58,763 nt of DNA from Ruminococcus sp. (GTDB taxonomy: Bacteria > Bacillota > Clostridia > Oscillospirales > Acutalibacteraceae). Shown here one piece after another: positions 34,366-43,512 of the stretch. The DNA lies in the NCBI GenBank assembly GCA_022779485.1, contig JALFTC010000004.1:1-58763 (forward strand), read 5' to 3'. The notes under the pieces are model-generated. The model did not search any database and was not told the origin of the DNA. It saw only the letters and a list, made by a program, of their open reading frames with translations. The first letter of the stretch is position 1. Each line of letters starts with the position of its first letter. The translations under genes and the position numbers were made by a program.

Positions 34366-36267
34366 ATGAAACGCAAGGGATTTATTTCCTCAATTCTTAT
34401 CATTGCACTTTTAACCTCTATGTTTGCTTGTATGTTCACAGTTCACGCTGTTACAGGCAATGCAGGGGAAACTGTGTATATAAGAACAACTAACGGCACA
34501 CCTACCTGTTATATGTGGTTAGATGCATCCGGTTCAACTTCTCAGAATGGAGCATGGCCAGGCGTTAAAATGACACAGGTAGAAACAAACATTTATGCAT
34601 TCGCATTGGACAAGTCCTACGACAAGGTTATTTTTATTGATAACGGCGGTAAAACAGGTGACCTTGATTATCAGGGCGACGGTATGCTTTATGACAAAGC
34701 AACAAAGAAGTGGGAACAGTACAAACTAAGCACAAACCCACCTGTAGTTTCCTTTAGCAAAAAGGATGGAGCATCTTTCTCATCTGACACAGTAGATGTT
34801 AAGGTAAACCCGGGCAGTGCAACATCTGCTACATACAAAATTGACAACGGTTCTGCTGTTCCTTTTACAGGCGAAACAGTTGTAACTCTTGGTAACGGTG
34901 TAGCAGTTGGTTCAACAACAACACTTTATGTATCTGCAACCAACGAGTACGGTACAACCGAAAAGTCAATCACACTTTTAAAGAAAGAACCACAGAATAT
35001 AGGCGGCGGTGACGGCTCAACAAGTCCTTCCTGTGGCGGTCGTTACAGCACAAACCCTGACGGCAAGGTTGGTGTAAGAAAGACAATCTCTATTGACGGT
35101 GACAAGTCTGACTGGAGCACTGATATGCTTATCGCACAGGGCACAGCAAACGACGACCCTCGTGTATATCGTGACAACTCAATGTACGAGATTCCTATTG
35201 ACGACTATGCAATGTATGCAGCATGGGACAACGATAATCTCTACATTATGTACGAGATGTGTAATGTTCAGGACATAGTTGCTCCTAACGACGACTATCC
35301 GCTTTCACAGGGTACACTGTTCAAAACTCAGAACTGCCCTGTATTCCTCTACCTCTACACAGGCAAGGGAACAATCACAGACGGTACAACAGTTGACGGC
35401 AGTACTCTCTGGGGCTCAGGCATAACATTCGACACATATGTTGACACAGTTGTTGCTTTCTCAACAAACGGCTCTAACGGTCCTTTCATCTACACAGCAG
35501 ACGACGATGGAAAGCTTGACGCTGACAACATTGTTAATAAGAACACAGGCATAAGCCTTGACTTTGGCAACGCAAAGGGACTTTCCGGCGAGCTTTGGGG
35601 TATCGATGGCGGTTACGGTCAGTACCACAACCGTGTTCTCGGTGATATGTTTGACTCTTCATCAGATTGGGTTGACTTCTATGCAAAGGGCCACGACAGC
35701 AAGATGGACTTCTTCTACGAGATGTCTATTCCTCTTGAAAGCCTCAACCTGTCAGCTTCCGATATCGAAAACACAGGTATCGGCGTTATGAAGGTTTCTA
35801 CATTCGGTACATCAGGTATGGACTGCTTACCTTATGACCCATCAATGAACGACAATGCTGACCAGGCTTCAACCACTACTCAGGAGTTTAACTCACACGA
35901 AAAGGAAGACGATGACCACATCACAGTTCCATTTGCTCGTGTAGGTAAGCTTTTGTCAAACGACCCACAGCCTACAACAACTCAGACTCAACCTACAACA
36001 ACATCAACACAGCCAACTACTACTTCTACAACAGAGCCTACTACAACATCAACACAGCCAACATCATCACAGCCTACATACCAAATGGGCGATGTAAACG
36101 GTGACGGTGGTCTTGATGTTGCAGACGCAACAATTTTGCAGAAGTTTATCAATTTCTTACCTGTTACAATCCACGAAGAGGTTGCAGATGTAAACGGTGA
36201 CACACGAATTGATGTTCGTGACTCAACAGCAATTCAGAAAAAGGTTGCAGGTTATAATGCATTTTAA
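34366..36267 (+). CDS. Secreted dockerin protein with CBM26-like N-terminus and CBM9/DOMON-like middle
   Basis: 633 residues. The signal peptide is about 1-27 (ILIIALLTSMFACMF then AVHA). Residues about 30-120 resemble starch-binding CBM26 ('VYIRTTNG...CYMWLDAS...AWPGVKM'). An Ig-like domain follows (about 124-205), then a 300-residue region opening 'ISIDGDKSDWSTDMLIA', like CBM9/DOMON modules, with many Asp and aromatic residues. A Thr/Pro linker (TTTSTQPTTTSTTEP) joins a dockerin (about 571-633) with loops DVNGDGGLDVADAT and DVNGDTRIDVRDST. It would attach a starch- or glucan-binding module to the amylosome via a cohesin. No hydrolase domain is visible. It sits between spore genes, with its own promoter and terminator. 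Confidence 0.88.
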   Translation: MKRKGFISSILIIALLTSMFACMFTVHAVTGNAGETVYIRTTNGTPTCYMWLDASGSTSQNGAWPGVKMTQVETNIYAFALDKSYDKVIFIDNGGKTGDLDYQGDGMLYDKATKKWEQYKLSTNPPVVSFSKKDGASFSSDTVDVKVNPGSATSATYKIDNGSAVPFTGETVVTLGNGVAVGSTTTLYVSATNEYGTTEKSITLLKKEPQNIGGGDGSTSPSCGGRYSTNPDGKVGVRKTISIDGDKSDWSTDMLIAQGTANDDPRVYRDNSMYEIPIDDYAMYAAWDNDNLYIMYEMCNVQDIVAPNDDYPLSQGTLFKTQNCPVFLYLYTGKGTITDGTTVDGSTLWGSGITFDTYVDTVVAFSTNGSNGPFIYTADDDGKLDADNIVNKNTGISLDFGNAKGLSGELWGIDGGYGQYHNRVLGDMFDSSSDWVDFYAKGHDSKMDFFYEMSIPLESLNLSASDIENTGIGVMKVSTFGTSGMDCLPYDPSMNDNADQASTTTQEFNSHEKEDDDHITVPFARVGKLLSNDPQPTTTQTQPTTTSTQPTTTSTTEPTTTSTQPTSSQPTYQMGDVNGDGGLDVADATILQKFINFLPVTIHEEVADVNGDTRIDVRDSTAIQKKVAGYNAF

Positions 36268-36299
36268 CTGACAACAGAATGAATTATCAATAATCATCA

Positions 36300-36330
36300 G
36301 GCGGACAGTTTTTCTGTCCGCCGTTTTTTT
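36300..36330 (+). terminator. Terminator of the CBM26-dockerin gene
   Basis: GGCGGACAG-TTTTT-CTGTCCGCC followed by GTTTTTTT. Confidence 0.95.
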
Positions 36331-36477
36331 ATCTCTTCCTGTTATCAATCATTTTCTCGCCTTATATAATTTTGATGATATATAGTAGTCATAATTTCCC
36401 CGCAGCCTTAATATCATTAATATATAAAGATTTTCTAAACACAAAACTATGTTTTTAACATCAGAAGGAGAGTAATT

Positions 36478-37992
36478 ATGGAACTTGAAAATAACATTAA
36501 AATTTCAGGCAGAGATACCCTAATGAGTCAGGCAATAGAGGAGCCTGTTGACATTGATGTCACACTTCCCGACTATTGCCCTGATATAGAAAAAATACTA
36601 AAATGCACCCTTGTACCTCAAATTTTCTCACGGAATATTTCAGGGGGAGTTCTTGAAATTGAGGGAGCCTCAACCGTTAAGGTGATGTATGTTGACAGCG
36701 TTCGTAAAACTCTGCGTACAAGCCAACAGGTTGTGCAGTTCAGCCGTGCAATTAATATTAAGGATTTTCCGGAGAATCACTATCTTGATACAGTTACCAC
36801 GGCTGAATACATAAACTGCAGGGCACTTTCCCCAAGGCGACTTGTAATCAAGGGTGCTTTTAGTATCAAAATCGAAATCACAGGAAAAAGTACATCAATG
36901 ATACCCTCATCCCGGTCCTTTCCCGACTTTCAGAAGAGGTGCTGTACAAAGCACTATATGGATGTTACAGCGGTAACAGAAGAGGCATTTAATGTGAACG
37001 AGGCTATCAGCGTGGAGAATAAGCCTCCTGTTGAGTCAATCATAAAATCCATTGTGAAAGTTTCCGTAAATGAGCACAAGTCAATGGACGACAAAATCAT
37101 AATCAAGGGTGAGGTGAATTTGCGACTTCTCTACCTTTCAGACCTTGACAGCGGAAAGACAGAGTGCCTTGACTATATGCTACCTTTTAACCAAATTGTT
37201 TCCTGCGTTGGGGCAGGGGATAACACGGTGAACAATGTTTTCTGCTCACTTTTGTCCTATGATGTCAAGGCAACCCATGAAAATGATGAGAAAAGCATTC
37301 TCCTTGAGGCTCGAATAAACGCATCTATTGTCTGCTACAAGGAGAGGGAACAGCAGTTTGTAACAGACGCATTTTCAAGGGATTATGTGTGTGATATAAA
37401 GAACAAAAGTATTCAGCTTGTCACTTCAGTAAGGGAAATAAAACGCAACTTCATAAGAAAAATGGAGGTTTCCTCCAACGACAAGGAATTTGCAAAGGTG
37501 CTTGACGCTTACAACGAAAATTCATCAGTTTCATCAAAGGAAGATGCCGGACTAATCACCTTTACAGGAAAAGCCGGACTTTGCGTGCTTGCCTGTGACA
37601 AAGAGGGTATGCCCTTCTACATTGAAAGAACAATGGACTTCACCGACAAAACAGACGAGGCATTCGGCACAATAAAAACCGCATGTTCTAATATTAATTC
37701 GGTAAGCTACCGCATAAAAGACGAACACACCATTGAACTTAGGGTAGAAATAAGCATTAGTGCCTTTGTGACAAATACGGAGAACAACAATTTTGTTGAG
37801 GATGTCATGGTATATGAGGACAAAAAAATAGAGAAAAACCCATCAGCCCTAACGCTGTACTTTGCCGACAAGGGCGAATGTGTGTGGGATATAGCAAAAA
37901 GATATTTCACCGACCCCGAGTATATAAGCGAGGACAACGAAATAGAGGGCGAATACCTTGAAAACAGAGATATGCTCATAATAAGAAGATAA
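36478..37992 (+). CDS. sipL: SpoIVA-interacting protein SipL (SPOCS domains and LysM)
   Basis: 504 residues; AAGGAGAG precedes the ATG. It is built of SPOCS (DUF3794) repeats: 'DIDVTLPDYCPDIEKILKC' near residue 24 is the typical opening, with further repeats to about residue 440. The C-terminal about 45 residues are LysM-like ('YFADKGECVWDIAKRYFTDPEYISEDNE'). This layout is that of clostridial SipL, which binds SpoIVA through its LysM domain to encase the forespore in coat. The next gene is spoIVA, supporting the assignment. Confidence 0.9.
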   Translation: MELENNIKISGRDTLMSQAIEEPVDIDVTLPDYCPDIEKILKCTLVPQIFSRNISGGVLEIEGASTVKVMYVDSVRKTLRTSQQVVQFSRAINIKDFPENHYLDTVTTAEYINCRALSPRRLVIKGAFSIKIEITGKSTSMIPSSRSFPDFQKRCCTKHYMDVTAVTEEAFNVNEAISVENKPPVESIIKSIVKVSVNEHKSMDDKIIIKGEVNLRLLYLSDLDSGKTECLDYMLPFNQIVSCVGAGDNTVNNVFCSLLSYDVKATHENDEKSILLEARINASIVCYKEREQQFVTDAFSRDYVCDIKNKSIQLVTSVREIKRNFIRKMEVSSNDKEFAKVLDAYNENSSVSSKEDAGLITFTGKAGLCVLACDKEGMPFYIERTMDFTDKTDEAFGTIKTACSNINSVSYRIKDEHTIELRVEISISAFVTNTENNNFVEDVMVYEDKKIEKNPSALTLYFADKGECVWDIAKRYFTDPEYISEDNEIEGEYLENRDMLIIRR

Positions 37993-37997
37993 TTTCT

Positions 37998-38022
37998 AAA
38001 GGGTGGTTTTGCCACCCTTTAA
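37998..38022 (+). terminator. Hairpin between sipL and spoIVA
   Basis: AAAGGGTGG pairs with CCACCCTTT, starting 6 bases after the sipL stop; only a short AATATTT follows, so it may be partial. Confidence 0.7.
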
Positions 38023-38105
38023 TATTTACTATTCATATTTATAATAAAAGCATATTTTGTGAGGTTTCATCATATATTTTATTAAAAACATATGGAGGAA
38101 TGAAA

Positions 38106-39584
38106 ATGGCAGAGAGAAGCATATATCGTGACATTTCACAGAGAACAAATGGAGATATTTACATAGGAGTTGTAGGACCGGTCAGAACAGGCAAAAGCAC
38201 CTTTATAAAAAAGTTTATGGACACCATTGTCCTGCCCAATATAGAGGAAGAAAACCTGCGTATCAGGGCAAATGACGAACTTCCCCAGTCCTCAGGGGGA
38301 AGAACAATAATGACCACCGAACCGAAGTTTATTCCCGAAGAGGCAATGGAAATTTCCCTCCCCGATAATGCCCACCTAAAGGTGAGAATGATTGACTGTG
38401 TAGGCTATGTGGTGGATGAGGCTATGGGTTATATGGAGGAGGACACTCCTCGAATGGTAAAAACTCCTTGGTCACAGGAGGAAATCCCCTTTGACAAAGC
38501 CGCCGAAATCGGCACAAAAAAGGTAATCACCGACCACAGCACCATAGGACTGGTTGTCACCACAGACGGTACAATAAGCGATATTTCCAGAAATTCATAC
38601 GAAGATGCGGAGGAAAGGGTAATATCGGAGCTAAAGGCGATAAACAAGCCCTTTGTTGTACTCCTAAATTCCGTTGACCCCCAAAGGCGAGAAACTGTAA
38701 TGCTCAGCGAGGAGCTTTCTTCAAAATACCAAGTGCCTGTTATGCCTGTAAATTGCCTTGAAATGGAAGAAAACGAAATCAAAAGGGTACTTGCCCAGGT
38801 GCTTTTTGAGTTCCCAATAAGGGAAATCAACATTGATATGCCAAAGTGGGTTGTAAATCTTTCAAAGGAACATTGGCTTAAAAGCGATATTTTTAACAGC
38901 ATAAAGGACAATGCCAGAACAATCGAAAAGCTACGACAGGTTCAGGACACCTGTTCGGGTATAAGAAAGTGCAATTATGTAGAAAAAAGCGAGATAAAAG
39001 AGCTTGACCTTGGCAAGGGTGTTGCAGATATTTTACTTCAAATTGAAAACAGTTGTTTTTACAAGGTTATGTCAGAGAAAACAGGCACAGAAATAAAGGA
39101 CGAGGAAGCTTTAATGGAAAGCATCAGTATGCTGTCCGAAAAGCAAAAGGAGTTTGACAAAATCGCCGCCGCCTATAAGGATGTGGAGGAAAAGGGTTAC
39201 GGCATAGTTATGCCCACCCTTGATGAATTAACACTGGATGAACCGCAAATAATAAAGCAGAGCGGTAAGTACGGAATCCGCCTGAAAGCCTCAGCGCCAT
39301 CAATTCATATGATGAAAATTCACACCCAGGCAGAGGTAACGCCAATAGTGGGCAGTGAACAGCAGAGCAGAGAGCTTGTGTCTTATCTCCTTAAAGAATT
39401 TGAAGAAGACCCGTCTAAAATCTGGGAGAGCAACATCTTCGGAAAATCAGTCCACGAGCTTGTAAACGAGGGTTTGCACAATAAACTGTACAGAATGCCT
39501 GAGGATGCCCGTAAAAAGGTAGGGGAAACCATAGAAAAAATCATCAATGACGGCTGCAACGGATTAATCTGTATTATACTCTAA
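38106..39584 (+). CDS. spoIVA: Stage IV sporulation protein A, coat morphogenetic ATPase
   Basis: 492 residues from the ATG at 38106, identical in length to B. subtilis SpoIVA; GGAGGA is 6 bases upstream, whereas the ATG at 38100 would abut it. Walker A is GPVRTGKST (about 23-31), with 'SGGRTIMTTEPKFIPEEA' (sensor region) and 'MIDCVGYVVDEAMGYMEEDTPRMV'. The C-terminus 'GCNGLICIIL' is the membrane-targeting end that meets SpoVM. SpoIVA uses ATP to polymerise around the forespore and is the platform for coat and SipL. Confidence 0.97.
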   Translation: MAERSIYRDISQRTNGDIYIGVVGPVRTGKSTFIKKFMDTIVLPNIEEENLRIRANDELPQSSGGRTIMTTEPKFIPEEAMEISLPDNAHLKVRMIDCVGYVVDEAMGYMEEDTPRMVKTPWSQEEIPFDKAAEIGTKKVITDHSTIGLVVTTDGTISDISRNSYEDAEERVISELKAINKPFVVLLNSVDPQRRETVMLSEELSSKYQVPVMPVNCLEMEENEIKRVLAQVLFEFPIREINIDMPKWVVNLSKEHWLKSDIFNSIKDNARTIEKLRQVQDTCSGIRKCNYVEKSEIKELDLGKGVADILLQIENSCFYKVMSEKTGTEIKDEEALMESISMLSEKQKEFDKIAAAYKDVEEKGYGIVMPTLDELTLDEPQIIKQSGKYGIRLKASAPSIHMMKIHTQAEVTPIVGSEQQSRELVSYLLKEFEEDPSKIWESNIFGKSVHELVNEGLHNKLYRMPEDARKKVGETIEKIINDGCNGLICIIL

Positions 39585-39723
39585 TACTAATACCTAATAA
39601 AAGCAGACAATCTTTGCGGTCTAATTTCCAGAGTACTGCGTTGTCGTCCTTGCAAGGCGTCAGCCTTGTCCTCTGAAAATTATCCTCGCAAAGATAAGTC
39701 TACTTTCTATCAGGTATTAGTAT
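39584..39723. repeat. 140-bp palindromic MITE-like element
   Basis: The ends ATACTAATACCT and AGGTATTAGTAT are perfect inverted copies; pairing continues inward with few gaps through AGAC..ATCTTTGCGG / CCTCGCAAAGAT..GTCT to a loop near 39650. The whole element could fold into one long hairpin. It begins at the last base of spoIVA and might also end its transcript. A TATTACCTAATACCTAA segment occurs in the 80-bp repeats at 3.5-4.0 kb. No coding capacity. The rest of the gap to 39806 is AT-rich. Confidence 0.85.
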
Positions 39724-39806
39724 AAAACCTAATTAACAAATTACAACATAACTTTCCCGAAAAATTGTATATTTTCGCAAAAAAATAAAAAACACCCCCA
39801 TATTTA

Positions 39807-39835
39807 TTGATAAAATACATATCTCATTGTATAAT
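39807..39835 (+). promoter_or_regulatory. Promoter of the decarboxylase gamma-beta pair
   Basis: TTGATA, a 17-bp spacer and a perfect TATAAT, 37 bases before the start. Confidence 0.75.
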
Positions 39836-39871
39836 AGTTAACATATGAAACTATAAATATGGGGGATTTTT

Positions 39872-40282
39872 ATGGATATTAGTACTATCGTCGCAGCAAG
39901 CCTCAGTTTAGGTGAAAAGTTCAGTATTTCTATCACCACTTTGCTGACAGGCTTTGTTGTTGTTTTCGCTGTATTAATTCTGCTTATCGTTATAATTTCT
40001 ATTTACGGTAAGATTTGTTATTCAGCACAAAACGCATCAAAAAAGAAAAAAGAAAAGATTGAACAGAGCCAAAAGCAGGAAACTCCTGCACCCGCAAAGA
40101 CTGCACCGGCTCCTTCATCAGTATCCGGAATTTCCGACGAAATCGTAGCTGTAATTGCCGCAGCCGTTGACAGCACATACGGTGTTGGCAATGCTAAAAT
40201 CAAAAGCATCAAAAAGTCACCTTCCGTTGGCAGACCTGTATGGGGTCAGGCAGGTGTTCTTGACAATACAAGACCATTTTAG
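39872..40282 (+). CDS. oadG: Sodium-pumping decarboxylase, gamma subunit (OadG-like)
   Basis: 136 residues; GGGGGA precedes the ATG. One membrane helix at about 20-46 is followed by a Lys-rich stretch and an Ala/Pro linker (APAKTAPAPS), then a C-terminal segment with 'DEIVAVIAAAVD' and 'VWGQAGVLDNTRPF', which resembles the tails of clostridial gamma or delta subunits. The protein anchors the carboxyltransferase and biotin carrier to the membrane beta subunit. Only 20 bases separate it from the beta gene. Which decarboxylase (oxaloacetate, glutaconyl-CoA or methylmalonyl-CoA) is undecided. Confidence 0.78.
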   Translation: MDISTIVAASLSLGEKFSISITTLLTGFVVVFAVLILLIVIISIYGKICYSAQNASKKKKEKIEQSQKQETPAPAKTAPAPSSVSGISDEIVAVIAAAVDSTYGVGNAKIKSIKKSPSVGRPVWGQAGVLDNTRPF

Positions 40283-40302
40283 TCGGAAAGGAAGTATAAA
40301 CT

Positions 40303-41553
40303 ATGGAAATTATTAACGGATTTTTAGACGGTATAGTGGGCTTGTACCAGTCATCCGGTTTTGTTAAATTATCTTGGGAAAACTATGTTATGGTTGGAGT
40401 TTCGTTTATTCTCCTCTATTTGGCTATCGCCAAGGAGTATGAACCACTTATCCTTTTACCACTTGCCTTTGGTATGTTGCTTGTAAACCTATATCCATCA
40501 ATTATGGGCGCTCCAAACACAGAGTTTATCCTTATGGATGAGTTTAAAAAGACCCATGATGTGGAGTCGCAGTCGGTTCAGTACGCAACAACAGTCCTTA
40601 ACGGACAAACCTACTACAATGTTCCAACCTACGGCGGACTTCTCTATTACCTCTATCAGGGTGTTAAGATGGGTATTTATCCTCCACTTATCTTCCTTGG
40701 TATCGGTGCTATGACAGACTTCGGTCCTCTTATCGCCAATCCAAAGTCATTTATCCTTGGTGCTGCTGCACAGATTGGTATTTTTATCACATTCTTCGGA
40801 GCTATCTTCCTTGGCTTTACAAAGGCTCAGGCCGGTTCAATCGGTATCATCGGTGGTGCCGACGGACCGACAGCTATCTTTGTAACAAGTAAATTGGCAC
40901 CTGACCTTTTGGGACCAATCGCCGTTGCCGCCTATTCCTATATGGCACTTGTTCCAATCATTCAGCCACCAATTATGAAGGCTTTAACAAGCAAAAAGGA
41001 AAGAGCTATCAAGATGGAACAGCTTCGTCCTGTTTCAAAGCTGGAAAAGATTATTTTCCCTGTAATCGTAATTGTTCTTGTTGCTCTCCTTCTTCCTGAC
41101 GCAGCTCCCCTTGTAGGTATGCTTATGCTTGGTAACCTTATGAAGGAATCAGGAGTTGTAGACAGAATTGCAAAGACTGCTCAAAACGAGCTTATGAATA
41201 TCGTTACAATCTTCTTGGGTGTTACAGTTGGTGCAACAGCAACAGGTACAGTATTCCTCCAGCTCAATACTCTCAAGATTATTGCTCTTGGTCTTCTCGC
41301 TTTCTGTATCGGTACAGCCTGTGGTGTTCTCTTTGGTAAGCTTATGTGCATTCTCACTAAGGGCAAGGTTAACCCACTTATCGGTTCAGCAGGTGTTTCC
41401 GCTGTTCCAATGGCTGCCCGTGTATCACAAAAGGTTGGTCAGCAGGAAAATCCTTCAAACTTCCTTTTGATGCATGCTATGGGTCCAAATGTTGCAGGTG
41501 TTATCGGTTCTGCCGTTGCAGCCGGTGTACTCCTCAGCGTAATCCCTCACTAA
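40303..41553 (+). CDS. oadB: Sodium-pumping decarboxylase, beta subunit
   Basis: 416 residues, about 10 membrane segments, with no signal peptide. The family motifs 'GIGAMTDFGPLIANPK' and 'GSIGIIGGADGPTAIFV' (containing the Asp that binds Na+) are intact, and 'NPLIGSAGVSAVPMAARVSQ' closes the pump core. It couples decarboxylation of a biotin-bound carboxyl group to Na+ export. No carboxyltransferase alpha subunit or biotin carrier is nearby, so these must be encoded elsewhere. The substrate cannot be read from beta alone; OadB, GcdB and MmdB are alike. Confidence 0.93.
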   Translation: MEIINGFLDGIVGLYQSSGFVKLSWENYVMVGVSFILLYLAIAKEYEPLILLPLAFGMLLVNLYPSIMGAPNTEFILMDEFKKTHDVESQSVQYATTVLNGQTYYNVPTYGGLLYYLYQGVKMGIYPPLIFLGIGAMTDFGPLIANPKSFILGAAAQIGIFITFFGAIFLGFTKAQAGSIGIIGGADGPTAIFVTSKLAPDLLGPIAVAAYSYMALVPIIQPPIMKALTSKKERAIKMEQLRPVSKLEKIIFPVIVIVLVALLLPDAAPLVGMLMLGNLMKESGVVDRIAKTAQNELMNIVTIFLGVTVGATATGTVFLQLNTLKIIALGLLAFCIGTACGVLFGKLMCILTKGKVNPLIGSAGVSAVPMAARVSQKVGQQENPSNFLLMHAMGPNVAGVIGSAVAAGVLLSVIPH

Positions 41554-41572
41554 TCAATAATTTTTAAAATTC

Positions 41573-41610
41573 GGCTGTCGCTAACGCTTATGTTTTGCGA
41601 CAGCCTTTTC
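41573..41610 (+). terminator. Terminator of the decarboxylase pair
   Basis: GGCTGTCGC pairs with GCGACAGCC, followed by TTTT. The stem is nearly the same as the hairpin at 29381. Confidence 0.92.
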
Positions 41611-41787
41611 ACTGTTTTACCTCCTTATTTTCAATAATTTACATTTCCTCTATTGATTTAAAATAAAAATTGTACTATTTTGTACTTTAATTCCTGTATA
41701 GAATAATAGTAGGGGAATATTTTGATAAACTTACAGTGATACACTTTACTTTTATACAAGTTATAATTATTCTTGGAGGGAATAAAA

Positions 41788-42606
41788 TTGTTTTATAAAG
41801 AATTTTCAGTTTCATTTTTCCTGAAACTATTTTTAAAACATATAAAATTCATAATCACCCTTACAGTAATTGGAACAATACTGTTCCTTGCCTATGCCAA
41901 CTTCTTCATAACTCCTGTCTATTCAGCAAGTGCAATGATTATGGTGCAGAACTATACATCACAGGATGCAGCGAATGAGGCGGCGGAAGAAGCTGCACAG
42001 AACGGAATTGTTGACGATGAAAGTCAGCAACAGGATATTGTGGATTATGAAAACAATAGGTTTAAATCAGGTTCAACAAAGGTTTATGCCAGTGACATAG
42101 CCGCATCAACCACACTTGCAGAGTACTGTATTATTCTCTTTAAGAATAATGTTGAAATTCAGAATATGCTCAACGGTTGCAGTATGGAAATTACACAGGA
42201 GGCGGAAAGCAACTTCCTTTGGGTTACTATGTATTCCTCAAACCCTCAAACTGCCGCCGACACCTGTAACTCTGTTGTAAACAGAATTGCAGGAACAAAA
42301 ACCGAGTCAGGACTTTTTGATGAAATTTTCTCCGCCGGTGGTGTGTCAGCGGTAAAATTTGCCTCTGTTCCAACAGCAAGTACAGAGCCTAACCTGAAGA
42401 ATTACGCTTTGTACGGTGCAGCAGCAGGTTTAGTTTTATCTTTCATTTGTTCCTTTATAATGGAAATCATTGATACAACAGTTAAAAATGACGACGACTT
42501 GTTTAAGATGTACAAGATTCCTGTGTTCGGTGAAATATTAGATTTTGATCAAAAGGGGGAGCGTGGCCATGAACATAAAAAAGCCTATACTAAGCAAAAA
42601 GGATAA
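41788..42606 (+). CDS. Wzz/YveK-type polysaccharide chain-length and kinase-activator protein
   Basis: 272 residues from the TTG at 41788, which has GGAGGG 7 bases upstream. Two membrane helices (about 20-42 and 211-232) frame an external loop with coil-like segments; the second is preceded by 'PTASTEPNLKN', the Pro-rich motif of the family. These proteins control polymer length and activate the partner BY-kinase. The C-terminus overlaps the kinase gene by 38 bases. No glycosyltransferases or polymerase follow. Confidence 0.85.
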   Translation: MFYKEFSVSFFLKLFLKHIKFIITLTVIGTILFLAYANFFITPVYSASAMIMVQNYTSQDAANEAAEEAAQNGIVDDESQQQDIVDYENNRFKSGSTKVYASDIAASTTLAEYCIILFKNNVEIQNMLNGCSMEITQEAESNFLWVTMYSSNPQTAADTCNSVVNRIAGTKTESGLFDEIFSAGGVSAVKFASVPTASTEPNLKNYALYGAAAGLVLSFICSFIMEIIDTTVKNDDDLFKMYKIPVFGEILDFDQKGERGHEHKKAYTKQKG

Positions 42607-43339
42607 AAAAGGGACTTATTCCTCATATTCCTCTAAAACAAGTTACTCAAACAGTAGTGACCCATCAGGCAAGTTTGCCATAATTGAAGGCTTCAAGATT
42701 GCCCGTACAAACATACAATTCTCCCTTTCAGCCTCAAACGAAAATTGCTTTGCAGTAACCTCTTGGAGTAAGGGTGAGGGAAAAAGTACCGCAACATCAA
42801 ATATTGCAATATCCTTTGCAAAAATGGAAAAAAAGGTAATTCTCCTTGACTGCGACCTTCGTCGTCCAAACATTCACAACCTGTTAAAAATAGACAATGC
42901 CATAGGACTAACCTCTGTTTTGTGTAACGAAAATTCCTTTGATAAGGTTGTCCAAAAGGATGTTTTACCTAATCTCGATGTGCTTACAGTTGGTACAATT
43001 CCTCCAAACCCATCAGAGCTTATCGCATCTGACAATTTTTCAAAGCTAATAAAAACCCTGAAAGAGGAGTATGACTATGTAATAATGGACACAGCTCCAA
43101 TCGGAATAGTAACCGACGCACTTCTCGTCAAGGATTTAGTAGCAGGCTACCTTGTAATAGTGAGAGAGGGTGTAACAACCCACGGCGATATTCAAAATTT
43201 CATCAGCAGTTGCAAAACAGCCGGTGCAAAGGTAATGGGTTTCCTCAAGGTAGGTTGCAACCCCGGTAACGGAAAAGCCGGAAAATACAGAAAGTACAAC
43301 AGAAAGTACGGCTCCTACGACTATTACAGATATTATTAA
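42569..43339 (+). CDS. Bacterial tyrosine kinase (CpsD/CapB type)
   Basis: 256 residues from the ATG at 42569 (GGGGGAG 7 bases upstream). Walker A 'SWSKGEGKSTATSNIA', Walker A' 'VILLDCDLRRPNIHNL' and Walker B 'YVIMDTAPIG' identify a BY-kinase, and the C-terminus is a tyrosine cluster (YRKYNRKYGSYDYYRYY) for autophosphorylation. It works with the adjacent Wzz-like activator to regulate exopolysaccharide assembly. It ends with a terminator, leaving a two-gene regulatory unit without a biosynthetic cluster. Confidence 0.92.
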   Translation: MNIKKPILSKKDKKGTYSSYSSKTSYSNSSDPSGKFAIIEGFKIARTNIQFSLSASNENCFAVTSWSKGEGKSTATSNIAISFAKMEKKVILLDCDLRRPNIHNLLKIDNAIGLTSVLCNENSFDKVVQKDVLPNLDVLTVGTIPPNPSELIASDNFSKLIKTLKEEYDYVIMDTAPIGIVTDALLVKDLVAGYLVIVREGVTTHGDIQNFISSCKTAGAKVMGFLKVGCNPGNGKAGKYRKYNRKYGSYDYYRYY

Positions 43340-43348
43340 TCATACAAC

Positions 43349-43373
43349 ACCCCGCAAATTGCGGGGTTTCCTT
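43349..43373 (+). terminator. Terminator of the BY-kinase pair
   Basis: ACCCCGC pairs with GCGGGGT around AAATT, followed by TTCCTTT. Confidence 0.85.
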
Positions 43374-43444
43374 TATAAAAAGCCCTGTATTTTTATTAAT
43401 TTTGCAGAATATATTTAACAATATTGCAAGATATAAATTAATAC

Positions 43445-43473
43445 TTGCATTTTTTCTCTTAAAGTATTAGAAT
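43445..43473 (+). promoter_or_regulatory. Promoter of the aminotransferase gene
   Basis: TTGCAT, a 17-bp spacer and TAGAAT, 40 bases before the start. Confidence 0.6.
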
Positions 43474-43512
43474 AGTAAAGGTGTAATTATAAAATTTTGA
43501 AGGAGAACGGAT

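Noticed and set aside
38029..38099. Sigma-E promoter before spoIVA
   Set aside because: ATATTT and CATATTTT words are present but the spacing (10 bp) is too short; sporulation control is expected but not shown.
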